Assembly: GCA_043755435.1 (NCBI GenBank) | Contig: JAYUSZ010000417.1 | Coordinates: 1-19,455 of the forward strand | Origin: JANXSF01 sp043755435 | Lineage (GTDB): Bacteria; Acidobacteriota; Terriglobia; Bryobacterales; Bryobacteraceae | Length of the DNA stretch: 19,455 nt | Reading direction: 5' to 3' | Part shown: piece after piece, positions 15,222-19,455 of the stretch | How positions within the stretch are numbered: position 1 is the stretch's first letter | Layout of the letters: each line of letters begins with the position of its first letter | Made by a program: the position numbers and the translations under genes | The notes under the pieces: generated by a model | What the model was told of the DNA's origin: nothing | Seen by the model: the letters and a program-made list of their open reading frames with translations, nothing else | The model's database searches: none

Positions 15222-16502
15222 TTATCCGCGAAGATGGTTCAGGATATCGTAAAACTCACGAAAGGATACAGACGCCGCTTCAGCCTCTTTCACCGTTGTA
15301 TCTCCAGTTGCTGAAAGTGCTGCTACTGCGAACGCCATGGCAATGCGATGATCGCCGAACGATTCCACTTCGGCACCTTTGAATTGCTGCTTCCCTGGCA
15401 CGTGAAAGCCATCCTCGAAAGTGGAAATTTCGATCCCCATCCGTCGCATGTTTTCGGCAACTGTAGCGATGCGGTCGGTTTCCTTCACTCGTAGCTCCGC
15501 TGCGTCACGAACCGTAAGTCCGTTTTCGCTAGTAGCTCCCAAAACTGCAAGCACCGGTAGTTCGTCAATCAGAGCTGCTGCCAAATCGCGATCCACAAAG
15601 CCACCTTGGAATTTCGAGTTTTGTACCAACAGGTCGCCGGCAATTTCGCCACCATCGGAACGAATGTCTTGAATCTTGATATTCGCCCCATTACCAACCA
15701 GAAAATCGAGCAGCGCTGAGCGGGTCGGATTCAAGCCAACGCCTGTGATCAAAACACGTGCCTGCTTGGCCATGGTGGCAGCTACAAGGAAAAATGCAGC
15801 AGAGGAAAGATCGCCGGGAATTATGAGTTCACGCCCAGTTAGCGGCTTACCACCAGTTATGGAAACGTTCTTTCCGATCACTTTGATCTCAGCACCAAAG
15901 CCTTCCAACGCGATTTCACTGTGATCGCGAGTCTTAATGGACTCACGAACAGTGGTCACGCCGTCAGCATATAATCCAGCAAACAAAATACAGCTCTTAA
16001 CTTGCGCGCTGGCCACGGGAGAAGTGTAATCGATGGCATTCAATTTGCCGCCCTCAATCACCAAAGGTGTGTAACTTCCATCGCGAGCAGTAATCGACGC
16101 GCCCATTTGAGCCAACGGTTTCATGATGCGAGCCATCGGCCTGCGTGCCAGCGATTCATCGCCTTCAATGCGCGAAGTGAAATGCTGGCCAGCAAGAATG
16201 CCGCTCAGCATGCGGATGGTCGACCCGGAATTACCAGCGTCCAACGTACCCGCGTATTCCTTCAATCCATGAAGCCCCTTACCATGCACGGTGATTTCGG
16301 TTCCATCTCTTTCAATAACGATTCCCAGGCTCTCCATGCAATTCAACGTGGAGTGGCAATCCGCACCAGTAGAATAATTGTGCAGTTTAGAAGTGCCTTC
16401 AGCTATGGCAGAAAGCATGCCATAGCGGTGGGAAATTGATTTGTCGCCGGGCAGGCGCACAGCGCCATTCAGCGCAGAAGCAGGGGAAATAGAAACGTCC
16501 AT
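15222..16502 (-). CDS. aroA: 3-phosphoshikimate 1-carboxyvinyltransferase (EPSP synthase)
   Basis: Sixth step of the shikimate pathway: shikimate-3-phosphate plus PEP to EPSP. The 426-aa length is normal. Motifs are LPGDKSISHR (17-26), AGNSGSTIRML (89-99), GDESLARRPM (114-123) and SAQVKS (165-170). Asp313 in IDELPVLAV (312-320), ELRVKETDRI (336-345) and FGDHRIAMA (382-390) follow. PGDKSISHR and SAQVKS resemble class II enzymes. The Gly of the N-x-G segment (Gly93) is kept, unlike the Ala of the strain CP4 enzyme, so glyphosate tolerance cannot be predicted. The ATG has only a weak ribosome site. It heads the unit aroA-coxB-coxA. A TAGAAT (minus strand) 16-21 nt upstream could be a -10 but has no good -35. 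Confidence 0.96.
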   Translation of the reverse strand: MDVSISPASALNGAVRLPGDKSISHRYGMLSAIAEGTSKLHNYSTGADCHSTLNCMESLGIVIERDGTEITVHGKGLHGLKEYAGTLDAGNSGSTIRMLSGILAGQHFTSRIEGDESLARRPMARIMKPLAQMGASITARDGSYTPLVIEGGKLNAIDYTSPVASAQVKSCILFAGLYADGVTTVRESIKTRDHSEIALEGFGAEIKVIGKNVSITGGKPLTGRELIIPGDLSSAAFFLVAATMAKQARVLITGVGLNPTRSALLDFLVGNGANIKIQDIRSDGGEIAGDLLVQNSKFQGGFVDRDLAAALIDELPVLAVLGATSENGLTVRDAAELRVKETDRIATVAENMRRMGIEISTFEDGFHVPGKQQFKGAEVESFGDHRIAMAFAVAALSATGDTTVKEAEAASVSFREFYDILNHLRG

Positions 16503-16561
16503 GGGGAACTTTCTATTCTACTAGCTGCAGCACCATCCTTTTTTGTGTTCTACTGGCAATC

Positions 16562-17539
16562 ATGCGTTTTCTAAAATTGTTGCCAGCCTTGATCCTTGCC
16601 TTTGCCCCACTTTTTGCACAAGTTGAGTTCAAAACAGGCAGCGACCGGATTGAAGTGAAGATCGACGGAAAGCCTTTCACCACCTTGTTCTATGGGGGCG
16701 ACGCCACCAAACCGTACCTGCATCCACTGCGAACCGCCACCGGGAAAATCGTCACTCGCGGTTATCCAATGGATATGATCGATGGCGAAGCTAAAGACCA
16801 TGTGCACCATCGCGGACTTTGGTTCACCCATGGCGATGTGAATGGAATTGATTTCTGGGCAAACGAAAAATCCCAGCGCCCCGTTGCCGGTTCCACCAAG
16901 AAAAAAGGCTCCGAACCTGCGGAAAAAGGCGTTGTCCTAATTCGAAAAGTGACAGACGTAAAAGGCGGCAAGAAATCAGGCACCTTGAGCCTGCTGTTCG
17001 ACTGGCAGGATCTATCCGGCAAAACCTTGCTCAAGGAAAATCGCGTAATGACCTTCTACCCTGGTGTCACAGATCGCGTAATGGATTTCGACGTAACGCT
17101 GACAGCCGCCGAAAAAGTAACGTTCAATGACACCAAGGAAGGTACCTTCGCCATTCGTCTTGCTACCGAGCTGGAAGAAAAGCATTCCGGCAAAATGCGC
17201 AACGCCGAAGGTGCAATTGGAGAAAAAAATGTTTGGGGTAAGCGTTCCCCTTGGGTGGATTACGCCGGAACTTTGGGCGGCGAACAAGTGGGCATCGCAA
17301 TTTTCGATCACCCAACCAATCCACGCCACCCCACATATTGGCACTCCCGCTCTTACGGTTTATTTGCCGCCAACATTTTCGGACTGCATGATTTCGAAAA
17401 CGATAAGTCAAAAGACGGCAAGCTGGAATTGGAACCGGGCAAGTCCTTAAGGTTCCGATATCGAGTTGTGATTCACCCTGGCGATGCTGATTCCGCGGGC
17501 TTGGCTGCGCAGTTCAAGAAGTTTTCAGCCATGAAATAG
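16562..17539 (+). CDS. Exported DUF6807 ('PmoA family') protein
   Basis: Secreted protein of the DUF6807 family, 325 aa. It is often labelled 'methane oxygenase PmoA' in databases, but nothing here resembles particulate methane monooxygenase. A signal peptide is clear (MRFLKLLPALILAFAPLFAQ, cut after residue 20). Conserved blocks are YLHPLRTATGKIVTRGYPM (about 52-70) and AKDHVHHRGLWFTHGDVNGIDFW (about 77-99). VWGKRSPWVDYAG (about 224-236) and FDHPTNPRHPTYWHSRSYGLFAANIFG (about 249-275) follow. The many His suggest a metal or sugar-binding beta-sandwich, and the family occurs among carbohydrate genes in soil bacteria. The function is unproven. It is divergent from aroA with a 59-nt gap that shows no convincing promoter. 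Confidence 0.85.
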   Translation: MRFLKLLPALILAFAPLFAQVEFKTGSDRIEVKIDGKPFTTLFYGGDATKPYLHPLRTATGKIVTRGYPMDMIDGEAKDHVHHRGLWFTHGDVNGIDFWANEKSQRPVAGSTKKKGSEPAEKGVVLIRKVTDVKGGKKSGTLSLLFDWQDLSGKTLLKENRVMTFYPGVTDRVMDFDVTLTAAEKVTFNDTKEGTFAIRLATELEEKHSGKMRNAEGAIGEKNVWGKRSPWVDYAGTLGGEQVGIAIFDHPTNPRHPTYWHSRSYGLFAANIFGLHDFENDKSKDGKLELEPGKSLRFRYRVVIHPGDADSAGLAAQFKKFSAMK

Positions 17540-17563
17540 CTGATTTGGTTATCCTGAGATTGA

Positions 17564-17779
17564 ATGACCAAGGTTCAACGAACGTATTCTCTGACGAAGC
17601 CGCTGAATGATGTGCTGATGAAAAGCATTTCCGATGCTCATGGCATTTACGGCTTCCAAAAAATTCAATTAACCCCTGCCCTGGATGCGATCAAGGTGGA
17701 ATGGGACGCCAGCAGATTGTCCGTAGAAAAAATGGAACGGGTGCTGCAGGCCTCAGGTATTCCTATTGAAACACGCTGA
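17564..17779 (+). CDS. Small HMA-like protein without metal-binding Cys
   Basis: A 71-aa protein with the pattern of a ferredoxin-like beta-alpha-beta-beta-alpha-beta fold. IKVEWDASRLSVEKMERVLQ (about 43-62), followed by ASGIPI, resembles the second half of heavy-metal-associated domains. The metal site M-x-C-x2-C is absent: the matching loop reads YSLTKPLND, with no Cys in the protein. It may be a degenerate HMA or an unrelated regulatory domain. The start is ATG with only a weak ribosome site, 24 nt after the DUF6807 gene, so it is probably read from the same transcript. It overlaps the convergent NIPSNAP-like gene by 17 bp. Confidence 0.65.
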   Translation: MTKVQRTYSLTKPLNDVLMKSISDAHGIYGFQKIQLTPALDAIKVEWDASRLSVEKMERVLQASGIPIETR

Positions 17780-18119
17780 TTTCCAGCGTGACTAGTTTTC
17801 CTTTCTGCCGCAATTTTTCCCAGGAATTGTCCGCCACCAAGCGGCCCCAAACTGCTTCACGCGCTTCCAATGTGTTGAAGGCCAATTGAAAGTTCAACCC
17901 ATCGCGGCGAACTTCTGCTCCGTGCAATTCAAGTAGGCCCTGCAATTCTTCCGCTACTTCCACATTGCCACCATACCGCCGAACTTCAATAATTTCCACA
18001 ATCCAATCGGATTCCATGCTGACCGGCATGTGCTCGGCAGCAATCCCGTAATAAGTTTTTTTGTTACTTCCGCGAAAAGTCACTGGACTGAGTGCTCCCA
18101 ATAGGTGGCGCCGTTGCAT
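17763..18119 (-). CDS. NIPSNAP-like protein
   Basis: A 118-aa protein (using ATG at 18119) whose C-terminal two thirds fit the NIPSNAP family: IVEIIEVRRYGG (about 40-51), then LLELHGAEVRRDG. LAFNTLEAREAVWGRLVADNSWEKL (about 79-103) follows, and it ends LVTLEISVFQ. The F-x-x-L-x-x-R-x-x-x-W-x-x-x-x-x-D-x-x-W pattern is the family hallmark. The N-terminus MQRRHLLGALSP hints at a short twin-arginine signal but lacks a long hydrophobic core. The frame is open to 18203, and ATG at 18203, 18119, 18029 and 18017 are all possible. Start 18119 leaves only 18 nt to the divergent gene; GAAGG lies 13 nt upstream. NIPSNAP proteins are dimeric alpha-beta barrels of unclear function. Confidence 0.6.
   Translation of the reverse strand: MQRRHLLGALSPVTFRGSNKKTYYGIAAEHMPVSMESDWIVEIIEVRRYGGNVEVAEELQGLLELHGAEVRRDGLNFQLAFNTLEAREAVWGRLVADNSWEKLRQKGKLVTLEISVFQ
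17772..17790. terminator. Weak hairpin at the convergent gene ends
   Basis: CACGCT (17772-17777) pairs with AGCGTG (17785-17790) around a 7-nt loop. A T-rich stretch follows on the plus strand a few bases later (17795 on). The stem is short, so it is at best a weak bidirectional terminator. Confidence 0.35.
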
Positions 18120-18137
18120 AATAAACAGATTACCTTC

Positions 18138-19455
18138 ATGCAGACCCGGTTCATAGTGTGGCTTGCCATCGCAGGTTTCGTCCTTGCTCCTTTGATGGCT
18201 CAAAATTGGCGGCCTCCGGCTGGGAATCGTCCCGCCTTGCGCAGGCCCGGGGCCGAGTCTATCTTGCCAGGTGGAAGGATAGTCTCACCTTTAGGACGGC
18301 AGTTCTCCACCGGACCAGGCCCATGGGGTTTGGCGATCAGCCCTAACGGCAAGACGCTGGTTAGCTCCGATGGTGGCCCCAATAAATATTCTCTTTCCGT
18401 GCTGCTCAATGAAAAAGAAGGCTGGCGCGGAATCACGCACACTGCTATTCGCAAAGGCGACAAGGAAAAGGAAACTGACGATGATTTCTACAGCGTCTTC
18501 ATGGGCCTTGCCTTTGAGGATGAAAAAGACATCTTCGCCAGCGAAGGCAATTCCGGTAACGTTCGTCTGATCAATGCACAGACAGGGCGCACCAAACACA
18601 TTTTTCGTTTGAATTACGGCACCTACCGCGATTCTTATTCTGGTGATCTTGTCTATGATCGGCCGCAAGGAATTCTGTACGTTGTAGACCAAGCCAATTT
18701 TCGAGTGGTTGCCCTTGACGTAAGGAAGCGCCGCATCCTATCGAGTACTCGCGTCGGTCGGCTGCCCTTCGCCATTGCACTTTCCCCGGATAGAAAACAG
18801 GTTTGGGTCACCAACATCGGCATGTTCGAATACCTTCCGGTACCCGGCGCAGGCAAACAGACCGCTAGAGAAACAGGCCTTGAGTTTCCAGCCTTCGGAT
18901 TTCCTAGCAAGGAAGCAATGGGGGGCGCCCGTCGTCCCAATGCCAACGGAGAAATGGTGGACGTGCCAGGATTGGGTGATCCCAATGTGCAGGAAGCCAA
19001 CTCCGTCACGGTGATCAATGTGGAGCAGCCGGATTCGCCTAAAGTGGAGGCTTTCATTCCAACGGGGCTTCCTTTCGGCAATGGAACACACGGCGGTTCC
19101 AGTCCATCCGGTGTTGCGTTGACTTCCGACAAGGCCTACGTTGCCAACGGCAATAACGATTCCATCACCGTGATTGATATCCGTACTCTGAAAGTTGAAT
19201 CGCAAATCGACATCCGCATTCCAGGGCTTGAATCCTTGCGTGGAATTCTACCCACCAGCATGACCATATATGGCGATTGGATTCTGGTGGCTGAATCCGG
19301 CATCAATGCGATTGGTGTTGTGGATCGCAAGAAGGCGAAAGTGATTGGCCATTTGCCAGTTGGATGGTTCCCCACACGCATTGCAATTCATGACGGCATG
19401 GCGTTCGTCTCCAATGCCAAGGGCCACGGTTCCGGACCCAATGCCAATATGCAAC
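18138..19455 (+). CDS. Exported YVTN beta-propeller protein, 3' truncated
   Basis: The frame stays open to the window end, giving 439 residues with no stop; the gene continues beyond 19455. The signal peptide is MQTRFIVWLAIAGFVLAPLMAQ (1-22), then a Pro-rich stretch. Propeller repeats follow: GPWGLAISPNGKTLVSSDGG (about 61-80), DRPQGILYVVDQANFRVVALDVRKRRI (about 174-200), and LPFAIALSPDRKQVWVTNIGMF. PSGVALTSDKAYVANGNNDSITVIDI and GWFPTRIAIHDGMAFVSNAKG near the end continue the series. Acidobacterial proteins of this kind often carry a C-terminal phosphoesterase domain after the propeller, which would lie outside the window. The start is ATG 18138 without a clear ribosome site. No terminal domain is assigned here. 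Confidence 0.82.
   Translation, partial: MQTRFIVWLAIAGFVLAPLMAQNWRPPAGNRPALRRPGAESILPGGRIVSPLGRQFSTGPGPWGLAISPNGKTLVSSDGGPNKYSLSVLLNEKEGWRGITHTAIRKGDKEKETDDDFYSVFMGLAFEDEKDIFASEGNSGNVRLINAQTGRTKHIFRLNYGTYRDSYSGDLVYDRPQGILYVVDQANFRVVALDVRKRRILSSTRVGRLPFAIALSPDRKQVWVTNIGMFEYLPVPGAGKQTARETGLEFPAFGFPSKEAMGGARRPNANGEMVDVPGLGDPNVQEANSVTVINVEQPDSPKVEAFIPTGLPFGNGTHGGSSPSGVALTSDKAYVANGNNDSITVIDIRTLKVESQIDIRIPGLESLRGILPTSMTIYGDWILVAESGINAIGVVDRKKAKVIGHLPVGWFPTRIAIHDGMAFVSNAKGHGSGPNANMQ

Noticed and set aside
16562..17539. 'PmoA' as a methane monooxygenase subunit
   Set aside because: The protein is soluble and exported with DUF6807 motifs; no membrane helices or methane monooxygenase signature are seen.

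Overview
The window looks like a chromosomal segment of an Acidobacteriota bacterium, probably Bryobacteraceae/Solibacter-like. This is inferred from gene content: a DUF6807 ('PmoA') protein, a YVTN-propeller surface protein, a secreted PQQ-type propeller, a long HU, and an A1-type cytochrome oxidase with two subunit III genes. It is inferred from protein families, not from rRNA. Coding density is very high. Nearly all genes are housekeeping or metabolic, and I saw no mobile element, CRISPR array, tRNA or rRNA.

1-4192 (+): the 3' part of a cobamide operon. It holds a truncated FecCD/BtuC-type permease, a PduX-type L-threonine kinase, CobU, CobS, a short CobC-like phosphatase and CobT. All are overlapping or within 2 nt. 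Together they cover corrinoid uptake, supply of the phosphothreonine-derived linker, and assembly of the nucleotide loop with a benzimidazole-type lower ligand.

4207-7986: a convergent four-helix membrane protein (-), then two exported proteins (+), a PQQ-like beta-propeller protein and an S41-family peptidase.

8025-11336: hrcA (+) with its own sigma70-like promoter, ending stop-to-stop against a minus-strand apbE-rbfA pair. Then comes a small tatA gene (57 aa) with a strong promoter. It shares a bidirectional terminator with an HU-family DNA-binding protein gene (-).

11375-16502 (-): aroA followed 12 nt later by a cytochrome c oxidase cluster (subunits II, I, two subunit III-type proteins, then a small Cys-x2-Cys membrane protein). 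It reads as one transcription unit: aroA-coxB-coxA-coxC1-coxC2-small ORF.

16562-19455: a DUF6807 protein and a small HMA-like protein without the metal motif (+), a NIPSNAP-like protein (-), and the 5' part of a YVTN beta-propeller protein (+) that runs off the window.

I found no clear novel multi-gene defence or mobile system. The most interesting points are the PduX-type kinase fused by overlap into the cobamide operon, the compressed CobC, the altered ApbE metal motif, the aroA-cox linkage, and the near-absent divergent spacer at 18120-18137.
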